Source of the DNA: CALDSL01 sp039810245
GTDB lineage: Bacteria; Chloroflexota; Anaerolineae; Anaerolineales; Anaerolineaceae
NCBI GenBank assembly: GCA_039810245.1
Contig: JBDHWQ010000009.1
Location: forward strand, 62,001-126,000
Reading direction: 5' to 3'
DNA length: 64,000 bases
A program made the translations under genes and the position numbers. The notes under the pieces were generated by a model. It did no database searches. It had not been told where the DNA came from and worked only from the letters and a program-made list of their open reading frames with translations. Within the stretch, counting starts at the first letter, position 1. Each line of letters begins with the position of its first letter. Positions 53,504 through 62,400 of this stretch are shown one piece after another.

Positions 53504-54475
53504 CTAGCCCACCAGCCGCGCCGGGCCGCCGGGGGTGGCCGCCAGCACGCCCTGCACGCCGGGGATGGCACGCAGTGCCGCTTCCAGCCAATCGCGCTCG
53601 ACGGCCGGCGCCAGCACGTGGACGTTGGGGCCGGCATCCAGTGTGTAACACACCGGGCGGCCGGTGGCGCGCCATTCGCGCACCGCGCGCATCACGTCCA
53701 GCGAGGCAGGCTCCCAGTAAAACAGCGCCGGGTGGGAGGTCATCATCACCGCGTGCATCATGTTGCTGTCCTGCTCGACCACCTCGGCCAGCGTGCCAAA
53801 ATCGCGCTCCAGGATAGCGCGGCGGCAGATCTCCAACCGGCGCGGAGCATCGGCCACGCGCGCGGCTTGCAGCGGGCTGCTGCCTGCCAGGGCGTGCCCC
53901 TGGGTGGAACCCACGCGCTTCTCCCCGGCCTGGACGATGGCAACGCAATCCACCAGCTCCCAATAGCCGGGCGGGGCCACCGAATAAGCGACGGAATCGG
54001 CATCGCCGCTGCCCATCTGCCACTCGACGAAGCCGCCCGGCACCGAGCGTGCCGCCGAGCCGGAGCCCAATCGCGCCAGCCGGGAGAGCTGCGCCTCGCT
54101 CAGGCTCAGCCCGGCGGCCGCGGACGCGGCCAGGCTTAACGCGGCAAATGCCGCCGCCGAAGAGGCAATGCCCGCGCCGGTGGGGAAGTTGTTCTCGCTC
54201 TCCACAAACGCAAAGTGGCTGCTGCCGGCCAGCGCGCGCATTACGTCGAAAAAGCGGCGCACGCGCTGCAGTCCCGGGCCGGCCTGCTGCGCGCCATTGA
54301 GCACGAAGCGGTCGGCAGGCAGTGCGGGGTCGAAGGTCACCTGGGTGCGGGCGTGCAGCCCGTCGAGGTTCATCGAGATCGAACCGTTTACAGGCAGGCG
54401 CAGAGCGTCGTCGCGGTTGCCCCAGTATTTTATGAATGCGATGTTCGGGTGGGCGAGGGCGGTTGCGGTGGTCAT
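53504..54475 (-). CDS. mvaD: Mevalonate-pathway decarboxylase (GHMP family)
   Basis: A 323-residue enzyme making isopentenyl (di)phosphate from phosphorylated mevalonate. Motifs are AHPNIAFIKYWGNRD, the ATP loop NFPTGAGIASSAAAFAAL, the Arg region GSGSAARSVPGGFVEW and the catalytic Asp in LDAGPNVHVL. Typical diphosphomevalonate decarboxylases have KYWGK; here it is KYWGN. A phosphomevalonate decarboxylase, as described in some Chloroflexota, is therefore an alternative. No ribosome binding site precedes the ATG; the frame is open upstream, but the family N-terminus fixes this start. Confidence 0.9.
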   Translation of the reverse strand: MTTATALAHPNIAFIKYWGNRDDALRLPVNGSISMNLDGLHARTQVTFDPALPADRFVLNGAQQAGPGLQRVRRFFDVMRALAGSSHFAFVESENNFPTGAGIASSAAAFAALSLAASAAAGLSLSEAQLSRLARLGSGSAARSVPGGFVEWQMGSGDADSVAYSVAPPGYWELVDCVAIVQAGEKRVGSTQGHALAGSSPLQAARVADAPRRLEICRRAILERDFGTLAEVVEQDSNMMHAVMMTSHPALFYWEPASLDVMRAVREWRATGRPVCYTLDAGPNVHVLAPAVERDWLEAALRAIPGVQGVLAATPGGPARLVG

Positions 54476-54501
54476 AGCGATGATGATATCATAATTCACG
54501 C
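54476..54501. promoter_or_regulatory. 26-base divergent promoter region with palindrome
   Basis: The whole space between two divergent start codons is 26 bases. It holds the palindrome ATGATATCAT (54483-54492), a plus-strand CATAAT ending six bases before the AviRa-like ATG, and a minus-strand TATGAT ending 12 bases before the decarboxylase ATG. Neither gene has a ribosome binding site, which suggests leaderless or nearly leaderless transcripts. Confidence 0.5.
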
Positions 54502-55236
54502 ATGGCCTATCGATACGTGACCCAGCACGAAGACTATTCCGACTTTGCCGGCGGGCGAGTGTTGTACAGCCTGCCGGGGATGCCGGCCTTCCCGGTGCGG
54601 CTGGCGCGCGAGATGTTCCTGCGCGCGCGGGCTGCGTTGGGCAACCCGGAGCGTGTGACAATCTACGATCCCACCTGCGGCGGGGCGTACCACCTGGCGG
54701 CGTTGGGGCTGCTGCACGGCGCGCAGATCGAGGCGATAACCGCCTCGGACGTGGACGAGGGCGCGGTGGCGCTGGCGCGGCGTAACCTGGACCTGCTGGC
54801 GCCCGGCGGGTTGGCGCAGCGCGAAGGGGAAATCCGGGCGCTGCTCGAGGCGTATGGCAAAGAGTCGCACCGCGCGGCGCTGCGCAGCGTGGATGTCTTC
54901 CGCCGGCTGCTGGCTGAGAGTGGGCCAATCCTCACCCACACTTTCCCCGCCGACGCGCTGGACGTGGAGCAGATGCGGCGCGGGCTGGACGGCGCGCGGG
55001 TGGACGTTGTGCTGGCGGATGTGCCTTACGGGCAGCACTCCACCTGGCAGGTGGCGGCGGAAGATGACCAGCCACCGCTGTGGCGGCTGCTGGACGCGCT
55101 GCACGGCGCGCTGGCCCCCGGCGCGCTGGCGGTCCTCGCCGCCGACAAGGCGCAAAAGGCCACGCACGAGGGTTATACGCGGGTGCAGCAGTTCCAGGTG
55201 GGCAAGCGCCGGGTGACGCTGCTGCGGGTGCGCTAA
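54502..55236 (+). CDS. AviRa-like 23S rRNA methyltransferase
   Basis: A 244-residue SAM-dependent methyltransferase. The N-terminus (DYSDFAGGRVLYSLPGMPAF and PVRLAREMFLRA) and the motif ADVPYGQHSTWQ match, as I remember it, the AviRa family; motif I is IYDPTCGGAYHLAALGLLHG, followed by TASDVDEGAVALA. AviRa of Streptomyces methylates a guanine of 23S rRNA and gives avilamycin resistance. Whether this protein protects the ribosome or is a housekeeping rRNA or other methylase is unknown. It is convergent with the tungstate regulator gene, 16 bases apart. Confidence 0.82.
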   Translation: MAYRYVTQHEDYSDFAGGRVLYSLPGMPAFPVRLAREMFLRARAALGNPERVTIYDPTCGGAYHLAALGLLHGAQIEAITASDVDEGAVALARRNLDLLAPGGLAQREGEIRALLEAYGKESHRAALRSVDVFRRLLAESGPILTHTFPADALDVEQMRRGLDGARVDVVLADVPYGQHSTWQVAAEDDQPPLWRLLDALHGALAPGALAVLAADKAQKATHEGYTRVQQFQVGKRRVTLLRVR

Positions 55237-55252
55237 TCCGCGCCGCCGCACG

Positions 55253-56356
55253 CTACCCTTGCTGAACCACCCCGGTCTCCACGCTCTCATAGCCAACGTG
55301 TTCATCCACAAAGGCTTTACCTTCCGCGCTGGCCAGCCAATCGATCAGCCGGCGCAGGGCGGAGAGCTGGGCTGTCTCGGTTTTCATCACCAGGTCGTAG
55401 CGCTCGCGGGCGAGGAAGACGAAGTCCAGCCCCAGGGCGCGGCCGGCAGCTTCCAGCCCCAGCCCGGCGCCGGCGTCGCCGACGGCCACGCTGCGTGCAA
55501 CGTCGGTGTGCGTGAGGCGCGTGTCGTCATAGCCGGGGATGTCCGCTGTGCGGATGCCTTCGCGCGCCAGCATCGCGTCCAGCCAGACGCGCGTGCCCGA
55601 TCCGGGCTGGCGGTTGACAAAGCGCAGGCCCGGGTTTGCCAGGTCGCGCAGCGCGTGGATGCCGCGCGGGTTGCCGGGCGGCACGATCAGCCCCTGGCGG
55701 CGGTAGGCCAGGGTGACCACGGTCACCGCTTCGTTGGGCAGCACGCGGCGCACGAACGGCAGGTTGTAGCTGTCGCTCTCGGCGTCCCACAGGTGCGCGC
55801 CGGCCAGGTCGGCTTTACCTTCGGCCAGAGCGATCAGACCGCCCAGGCTGCCGCAGTATGAAAGCTCCAGCCGCGTGTCCACCTGCGCGCCGCCGAAGAA
55901 GCGGTGCGCCAGCTCGCTCACCAGCGGGTCGTGGCTGCCCACAAATCGCAGCGTGCCTGTGGACGGTGCTGGCTGCGCGGCGTTGATGCTGCGCCAGCGG
56001 TCCATGGCCAGATCCATAGCCTGCTGGATCTCGCCCGGGGCGTAGCCGGCGGTGAGGGCTTCGAGCAACACCGATTCCATACGGTTGACCAGGTTGGCGC
56101 GGCGCAGGGTTTCCTGCCCCTGGGCGCGCAGCGGCGAGACGCCGCCCGCCACCTGCGTGCCACGCCCGGCGCGGCTGACCAGCAGCCCTTCGCGCGCCAG
56201 CTCGCTGTAGGCGCGCTGGATGGTGCCCGGGGTGCAGCGCCAATGCTCGCACAGGCTGCGCACCGAGGGCAACCGGTCGCCGGGTTTGTAGCGTCCGTTG
56301 AGGATATCTTTGCGGATGGCGTCCGCAATCTGGTGGTAGAGGATGGTTTCTTCCAC
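55253..56356 (-). CDS. GntR-HTH/oxyanion-binding fusion regulator of the tungstate genes
   Basis: A 367-residue fusion. Residues 1-75 form a GntR-type winged helix (ILYHQIADAIRKDILNGRY; CTPGTIQRAYSELAREGLL). The remaining part is a PBP-like domain related to molybdate/tungstate-binding proteins (FVGSHDPLVSELAHRFF; FVNRQPGSGTRVWLDAML). It should sense intracellular oxyanion and control transport. It lies directly downstream of tupBCA on the same strand. It starts with GTG with AAAGG upstream, and its promoter carries the same palindrome as the tup promoter. Confidence 0.85.
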   Translation of the reverse strand: MEETILYHQIADAIRKDILNGRYKPGDRLPSVRSLCEHWRCTPGTIQRAYSELAREGLLVSRAGRGTQVAGGVSPLRAQGQETLRRANLVNRMESVLLEALTAGYAPGEIQQAMDLAMDRWRSINAAQPAPSTGTLRFVGSHDPLVSELAHRFFGGAQVDTRLELSYCGSLGGLIALAEGKADLAGAHLWDAESDSYNLPFVRRVLPNEAVTVVTLAYRRQGLIVPPGNPRGIHALRDLANPGLRFVNRQPGSGTRVWLDAMLAREGIRTADIPGYDDTRLTHTDVARSVAVGDAGAGLGLEAAGRALGLDFVFLARERYDLVMKTETAQLSALRRLIDWLASAEGKAFVDEHVGYESVETGVVQQG

Positions 56357-56368
56357 GCGCAGCCTTTC

Positions 56369-56392
56369 GAATGTAGCGATACATTCAGTATA
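56369..56392 (-). promoter_or_regulatory. -10 box and operator of the tungstate regulator gene
   Basis: On the minus strand TATACT (56392-56387) is followed after three bases by TGTATCGCTACA, the core of a perfect GAATGTA-N4-TACATTC palindrome (56369-56386). No good -35 is present. The position over the transcription start suggests autoregulation. Confidence 0.75.
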
Positions 56393-56418
56393 GCAGGTTC
56401 TGGCTGCTTGAAAGCGAT

Positions 56419-56444
56419 GCTGCCCTCAGGAAGCTGAGGGCAGC
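56419..56444 (-). terminator. Hairpin after tupA
   Basis: GCTGCCCTCAG and its exact complement form an 11-bp stem closed by GAAG, 21 bases after the tupA stop. No T-run follows on the minus strand, so it may attenuate rather than fully end transcription into the regulator gene. Confidence 0.6.
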
Positions 56445-56465
56445 ACGAGAGTCGATTCGGGTGAT

Positions 56466-57455
56466 TTACTTGTTCTTCCAGAGGGTCGAATCGGGCACGA
56501 ACAGCGATTGGCCGAATTCTTCCTTACCAAACTGTTCGATCTTTTCCTGCACCGGCACCGAAATGATCCACTCGAGGAATTTCGTTGCCAGGTCCGCATT
56601 GATTTGCGGGCCTTTTTCGGGGTTGACAGTGATCACGCCATACGGGTTGAGCAGCGAACTATCCTTTTCCACCAGGATGCCCAAACCCAGGCCATTCTTG
56701 GTGCGCGCCAGGTAGGTGGCGCGGTCACTGAGGGTGTAAGCCTGCTGCTCGTTGGCCATGGTCAGCACTTCGCCCATGCCCTGTCCGGCCGACTGGTACC
56801 AGTCGCCTTCGGGTGTGATTTCGGCTTTCTTCCAGATGCCCAGCTCTTTGGTGTGGGTGCCAGATTTATCACCGCGAGAGATAAAGGGCGATTTGGTTTC
56901 GGCGATCTTCTTGAACGCGTCCACCGCGCTGGTCATGCCCTTGATGCCGGCCGGGTCCGTTTCGGGGCCGACAATCACGAAGTCGTTATACATCACGTCT
57001 TCGCGCCGGGCGCCGTCACCGGCTTCCATAAAGGCATCTTCCTGGGCGCGAGAGTGCACCAGCAGCACGTCGGCGTTGCCGTCCTTGCCAATTTGCAGCG
57101 CCTGGCCGGTGCCGTAAGCGATCACATCCACGCTGGTATTAAATTCTTTCTCAAAGTCGGGCAGCAGGTAGTCCAGCAGGCCGGAGTCCTGGGTGCTGGT
57201 GGTGGTGGCCAGGATCAGGCGGTCGGGCGTGCCGGCGCGGATGGTGGGAACCACCGTTGGCGTTGCCGCAACAGCCGGAGCAGTGGCTGGGGCCAGGGTA
57301 GGCGCGGCCTCGCTGGAATCGGGCGCGGGAACGGCGGGCGCGGCTTCTGTGGAGCCAGGTGCCTGGGTAGGCTCCGGTGTTGCCGCCGGGGCGCAGCCGG
57401 CCAGTGCATTCACCAGCAGCATGGCCAGCAAAATCATGGGGAACAGCTTCTTCAT
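56466..57455 (-). CDS. tupA: Tungstate ABC transporter substrate-binding protein
   Basis: A 329-residue lipoprotein. The signal peptide ends at a lipobox LAGC, followed by a long Ala/Pro/Thr linker. The binding domain starts with LATTTSTQDSGLLDYLLP, the TTTST motif typical of TupA/WtpA-like oxyanion receptors, and continues with DVIAYGTGQALQIG, DVLLVHSRAQEDAFM and FISRGDKSGTHTKE. AAGGAGAGAG supports the ATG at 57455. It is the third gene of the transporter operon. Molybdate binding cannot be excluded. Confidence 0.92.
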   Translation of the reverse strand: MKKLFPMILLAMLLVNALAGCAPAATPEPTQAPGSTEAAPAVPAPDSSEAAPTLAPATAPAVAATPTVVPTIRAGTPDRLILATTTSTQDSGLLDYLLPDFEKEFNTSVDVIAYGTGQALQIGKDGNADVLLVHSRAQEDAFMEAGDGARREDVMYNDFVIVGPETDPAGIKGMTSAVDAFKKIAETKSPFISRGDKSGTHTKELGIWKKAEITPEGDWYQSAGQGMGEVLTMANEQQAYTLSDRATYLARTKNGLGLGILVEKDSSLLNPYGVITVNPEKGPQINADLATKFLEWIISVPVQEKIEQFGKEEFGQSLFVPDSTLWKNK

Positions 57456-57483
57456 CGTGTCTCTCTCCTTGAACAGCGTCGAA

Positions 57484-58239
57484 CTAGTAAACCATTTCGC
57501 CGCGCACGAACACCGCCGTACGCGGATCGGTGGGTTGGTTGAAAAACGCATCCACATCCGAAACTTCGATCAGCCTGCCATCCAGCAGAAACGCCACGCG
57601 CTGCGCCAGGCGTTTGGCCTGGAAAACGTTATGCGTCACCAGAACCAGCGTTGTACCCGCATGGCGGTTGCGATGCTGGATAATCTTTTCGATCAGGCCC
57701 ACGTTGTAGGGGTCGAGGTTGGCGGTTGGTTCGTCCAGCAGCAGCACTTCGGGCTGCATCACCAGCGCGCGCGCCAGCGCCACGCGCTGCGCCTCACCGC
57801 CGGAGAGTGTGCCGGCCTTCTGGTGGGGCAGGTGTTCCAGGCCTACTTCGGCCAGGGCGGCGGCCACACGTTCTTTTGTATCGCGTGTGCTGCGCGCGCC
57901 GCGCAGTTCCAGCCCAAAACGCACGTTCGCATCCACGCTGCGGTTGAGCAGCATGGGGTGCTGAAAGACCATCGTCACCCGCCGGCGCAAGTCCAGTGGA
58001 GCATCGTTGGCGGGGGTGAAGTCATACGTATGGAAGCGCACCCTGCCCTGCGAGGGCGGCTCGAGGAAATTGAGCAGGCGCAGCAGCGTGCTCTTGCCCG
58101 CGCCGCTTGGCCCTACCAGCGCCAGGATTTCGCCGGGATAGATGCTCAAGCTGTCCACTTCCAGCACATTACGCGTGCCGTACGTTTTGGTGACGCCCTC
58201 CAGCGTGTAGACCGGGTCGCTCAACGTGGCATTATTCAT
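57484..58239 (-). CDS. tupC: Tungstate ABC transporter ATPase
   Basis: A 251-residue ATPase with Walker A GPSGAGKST, Q-loop MVFQHPMLL, signature LSGGEAQRVALARAL and Walker B LLLDEPTANLDP. It overlaps the permease gene by eight bases and lies 28 bases before tupA. The C-terminal extension after the ATPase core is short, so there is no TOBE domain as in ModC. Confidence 0.92.
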   Translation of the reverse strand: MNNATLSDPVYTLEGVTKTYGTRNVLEVDSLSIYPGEILALVGPSGAGKSTLLRLLNFLEPPSQGRVRFHTYDFTPANDAPLDLRRRVTMVFQHPMLLNRSVDANVRFGLELRGARSTRDTKERVAAALAEVGLEHLPHQKAGTLSGGEAQRVALARALVMQPEVLLLDEPTANLDPYNVGLIEKIIQHRNRHAGTTLVLVTHNVFQAKRLAQRVAFLLDGRLIEVSDVDAFFNQPTDPRTAVFVRGEMVY

Positions 58240-58894
58240 CGAAAGATTTCCCCTGCAAGCGCAGCATGGCCAGGTTGACCACGAAGGTGATGCCCAGCAG
58301 GATCATGCCCAGCGCAATGGCCAGGTTGAAGTCACCCTGGCGGGTGGAGAGCACAATGGCCGTGGTGAGCACGCGCGTGCGGCCCTCGATATTACCGCCT
58401 ACCATCATCACCGCGCCGACCTCGGAAATAATGCCACCGAAACCTGCGATGATTGCCACAACTACCCCGATGCGCGCTTCCCTTAATATCGTCATCGCGG
58501 CCTGGCGTTTGGTGGCGCCGAGCGCCATTACCTGCTGGCGCAGGCGCTTATCCACGCCCATTACCGCTGCCATCGTAAAGCCGGACACCAGCGGGAAGGA
58601 GATGATGCTCTTCGCCACTACCATGGCGCCGGGGGTAAACAGCGCCGGCACAAACGGCAGGTTGAGCGAGCCCAGCGGGCCGCTGCGTGACAGCAGCAGA
58701 TAGACGAACAGGCCGATTACCACCGGCGGAAAGCCCATGCCGGTGTAGAGCAGGGCAATCAGCAGGCGGCGGCCGGTGAAGCGGTTGAGCCCGAGGAAGA
58801 CGCCGATTGGTATGCCGATCAGCGTGCTGATCAGCAGAGCGGCCCCGGAAACCTGGAGCGAGAGAAGAATGATTTCAGTTAGCTCAGCGCTCAT
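58232..58894 (-). CDS. tupB: Tungstate ABC transporter permease
   Basis: A 220-residue permease with about five membrane helices. The EAA-like loop is ALGATKRQAAMTILREAR. Its sequence and size match TupB rather than ModB. It opens the operon. The ATG at 58894 has AGG nine bases before it; a GTG two codons upstream is possible. Confidence 0.91.
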   Translation of the reverse strand: MSAELTEIILLSLQVSGAALLISTLIGIPIGVFLGLNRFTGRRLLIALLYTGMGFPPVVIGLFVYLLLSRSGPLGSLNLPFVPALFTPGAMVVAKSIISFPLVSGFTMAAVMGVDKRLRQQVMALGATKRQAAMTILREARIGVVVAIIAGFGGIISEVGAVMMVGGNIEGRTRVLTTAIVLSTRQGDFNLAIALGMILLGITFVVNLAMLRLQGKSFDE

Positions 58895-58944
58895 CGTCAC
58901 AGGCCTGGATTGGAGGTGATCTATCCTGATACGTGCTGATGAAA

Positions 58945-58985
58945 TGTAACGCTACAAGTATAAAGCTGAATCAACGTATTGTAAA
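58945..58985 (-). promoter_or_regulatory. tup operon promoter with TGTAACGCTACA operator
   Basis: On the minus strand TTTACA (58985-58980) and TATACT (58962-58957) are exactly 17 bases apart. Immediately downstream of the -10 lies a TGTA-N4-TACA palindrome (58945-58956). Read on the plus strand it is TGTAACGCTACA, one base different from TGTATCGCTACA (minus strand) at the regulator gene. A repressor bound here would block transcription initiation. Confidence 0.82.
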
Positions 58986-59410
58986 GCAAGCGTGTTCACT
59001 TATTCGGGTTTGTATGGTAAGGATTTCGACTGGAAAATGGTAATTCGCCACATTTATATTACAAATATCACTTGAAGTCTGGCCGGAGTGGCATACACTT
59101 AATAACAGCTTCTTTCTCCAAGCGTTTGATCCCAACCCTGCACGCAAACCAATATACCGCATCGAAGCAAGCACTGATTTCAACGGCATTGCGCCAACGA
59201 CGAGCATCTTGATTCTTCGAGAAAGAATGCGCGTATAGCTGCGCACCAGCTTAAGGGGGATAGCCAGCGTTGATCTTGCCACCTGTATCCATTGCAGATA
59301 TCCAGTCGATTTCGGCTGCAGCTAACGGCTGCGAGACCGGTCATTTCTGGCGCATATAGGCCATATCGCGCCGGCACAACTGAATCGTTCATCATCTCAG
59401 GAGGGGAGTT
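58986..59410. other. AT-richer intergenic region before the surface protein cluster
   Basis: No gene, tRNA or known riboswitch is recognised. An open minus-strand frame (58971-59282) has no ribosome binding site and no recognisable protein. TTGATT at 59209 and TATAGC at 59234 are a poor promoter pair. AGGAGGGG directly before 59411 is a strong ribosome binding site. Composition differs from the flanks, so the region may be of foreign or degraded origin. Confidence 0.45.
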
Positions 59411-62400
59411 ATGAGCAGAGTACGGTTTCTTGGGGCAGCATTATTGATCGCCGTCCTGTTATTTGGCGCGGTTGCCAGCGCGCAGGCGCAGGGCGAGCCG
59501 CCGCCCTTCCCGTCCAGCTTTTACGGCGAAATCCACGTCAGTGATAATGGACTGAGCGTGGGCAGCATCATCGAAGTTTTTGTGCCCGGCCACGTGGATA
59601 CGCCGGTGGCGACGACCAGCGCATTTATTTCCGGCTCGTTGCTGGTCTATCGCGTGGATGTTCCCTGCGAGACCGAGGATACCTCGGGCGGCCTGGAAAA
59701 TGATATAGTCACCTTCCGGTTCAACGGCCGGACGCTGGCGACCGGCATTTTCCATTCTAACGATAACCAGAACGTCAATTTCCATCCCCCGGCAGCCAGC
59801 GCGGGTGGTTCCTACGTCACGCTGCTGGGGCAGTCCACTACCTTTTCGGCGGCGCTCAACGACTGGCTGACGAGCGATACGCACACCTATGCCTGGGACC
59901 TGGATGGTGACGGTGCGTACGATGACTCGACTGCGCAAAGCCCAGCCTACCTGTACACCACCACCGGCTTGAAGACGGTAGGACTGAGGATTACCGACAG
60001 CCAGGGCGGCCAGGGTACAGCAACGGCCACAGTGGCGGTGATCACCATCAGCGGGCTGGCCGGGCAGGTGTATGATGGCAACCCGCACCCGGTGGCGATC
60101 AGCGGATTGGAAGCCCCACTGACCAGCACAATAACCTATACCGGTTCGACTACTCCGCCGACCAACGCGGGTAGCTATGCCGTGGTGGCGCGGATCTACA
60201 ACGGCGCATCGCTGATGGGCAGCTTCACCGATACCCTGGTAGTCGCCCAGCGCGCTGCTTCGGTAACAGCGGACGCCGCCGGAAAAGTGTTTGGTGATAC
60301 CGATCCGGCGTTGACCGGCGTGCTGACAGGTTTTCTGCCGGCAGACGGCGTGAGCGCCAGCTACAGCCGCGCGGCAGGCGAAGATGCGGGCGCATATACC
60401 ATCAGCGCTACGCTCAGCCCCGCCGGCGTGCTGCCGAACTATGATATCGACTACAATACTGCGCAGTTCACCATCAGCCCGCGCTCCGTCACGGTTACGC
60501 CGGATGCCGGGCAGTCGAAAGTATACGGTTCGACCGACCCGGCGCTGACCTACACGGCCTCGGTAGGCGGTGTCACGTTCAACGGGGCACTGGGCCGCGC
60601 TCCTGGGAATGGTGTGGGTACCTATGCCATCACCATCGGCACGCTTTCGGCCGGCCTCAACTATACAATCACCCTCGCGCCTGCGACCTTTTCCATTACG
60701 ACGCGGCCTATCACTGTCACCGCGAATGCCGCCAGCAAAGCCTACGGCGACCTCGACCCGGCATTCACCTACGCGGTCACCAGCGGCAGCCTGGTGGCGG
60801 GTGACAGCCTTACTGGCGCGCTGGAACGCCAGGCGGGCACCGCAGTGGGCAGCTACGCCATTAACGCCGGCACGTTGACTGCCGGCCCGAACTACAATCT
60901 GACCTTCGTGGGCGCCAACCTGACGATCACCACCCGCGCGGTGACCGTGACCGCCAACGCGCGCAGCAAGGTGTATGGCGACGCCGATCCGGCGCTGACC
61001 TATGCCATCACGAGCGGCAACCTGGTGGCGGGCGATAACTTCAGCGGTGCATTGATTCGCGAAGCCGGCGATAACGCCGGGGCATATGCCATTCAGCAGG
61101 GCACGCTGGCGCTCAATAGCAACTACGCGCTCACCTATATCGGCGCGACCTTCACCATCAATCCTCGGCCGGTGACCGTGACCCCCACCACCGGGCTGAC
61201 CAAGGTGTACGGCGGCGTTGACCCGGCATTCACCTATACTTCCTCGGAAGCCGGCGCCAGCTTTACCGGCGCGCTGGGCCGCACCGCGGGTGAGTCCGTC
61301 GGCAGCTATGCCTACACCCTGAACACGCTGAGCGCGGGGTCAAACTACACCATCACCCTGGCCGCGGGCAGCTTCAGTATCACCGCCCGGCCGATAACGG
61401 TCACCGCGGAGATAAAAACCAAAGTCTACGGTGACCCGGACCCGGAATTGACCTACCAGGTCACCAGCGGCAATCTGGTGGCGGGAGACAGCCTGAGCGG
61501 TGAACTGAGCCGCGCCGCCGGTGAAGCGGTGGGTTCACGCGCCATTCTGCAAAACACGCTGGCCGCCGGCCCCAATTACATACTCACCTACGTAGGTGCC
61601 AACCTGACCATTACTGCCCGGCCGGTGACCGTCACCGCGGACGCGAAGACGAAAGTCTACGGTGACGCCGATCCGGCGCTGACTTACCAGATCACCGCCG
61701 GCGGCCTGGCGTTCAGCGACGTTTTCACCGGCGCGTTAACCCGCGAGGCCGGCAGCAACGTGGGCGAGTACGCCATCCAGCGTGGCACGCTGGCGCTGAG
61801 CAGCAACTACACCCTCACCTACGTTGGCGCGACGTTCAGCATCACGCCCAAAGGCATCACCGTGACGGCCACGCCCGGCCAGACCAAGGTGTATGGCAAC
61901 CCGGATCCGGTGTTCGCCTACACATCTTCGGAAGTCGGGCTGACCTTCACCGGCGCGCTCGGGCGCGCCACGGGAAACCCGGTGGGAACGTACGCCATCA
62001 ACCAGGGCAACCTGAGCGCGGGGACCAACTACAGCATCACCTTTGTGCCCGCAACGTTCAGCATCACCGCGCGGCCTATCACCGTTACGGCCGAAAACAA
62101 ATCGAAGCTGTTTGGCGCGGGTGATCCACCGCTGACCTGGGCCATCGGTCCGGGCAGCCTGGCCTACAGCGATACGCTGAGTGGCGCACTGGTGCGTGAC
62201 GCGGGCGAGGCGGTGGGCAGCTACACCATCCGCCAGGGCTCGCTGGCCGCCGGCAGCAACTACACACTGACCTTTGTGACCGGCACGCTGATCATCAACC
62301 CGGCGCAGCACAACATCTCGCTGCAGGCGGGCTGGAACCTGGTATCGTTCAACCTGCACCCGGCCAGCACCGCCATCGCAGACGTACTGGCGTCGGTCAA

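Noticed and set aside
55253..56356. ModE-type molybdate repressor
   Set aside because: The DNA-binding part is a GntR winged helix and the ligand part is PBP-like, not the ModE plus TOBE architecture.
58971..59282. 103-codon open frame on the minus strand in the intergenic region
   Set aside because: No ribosome binding site, no recognisable protein, and it runs through the tup promoter; treated as chance.
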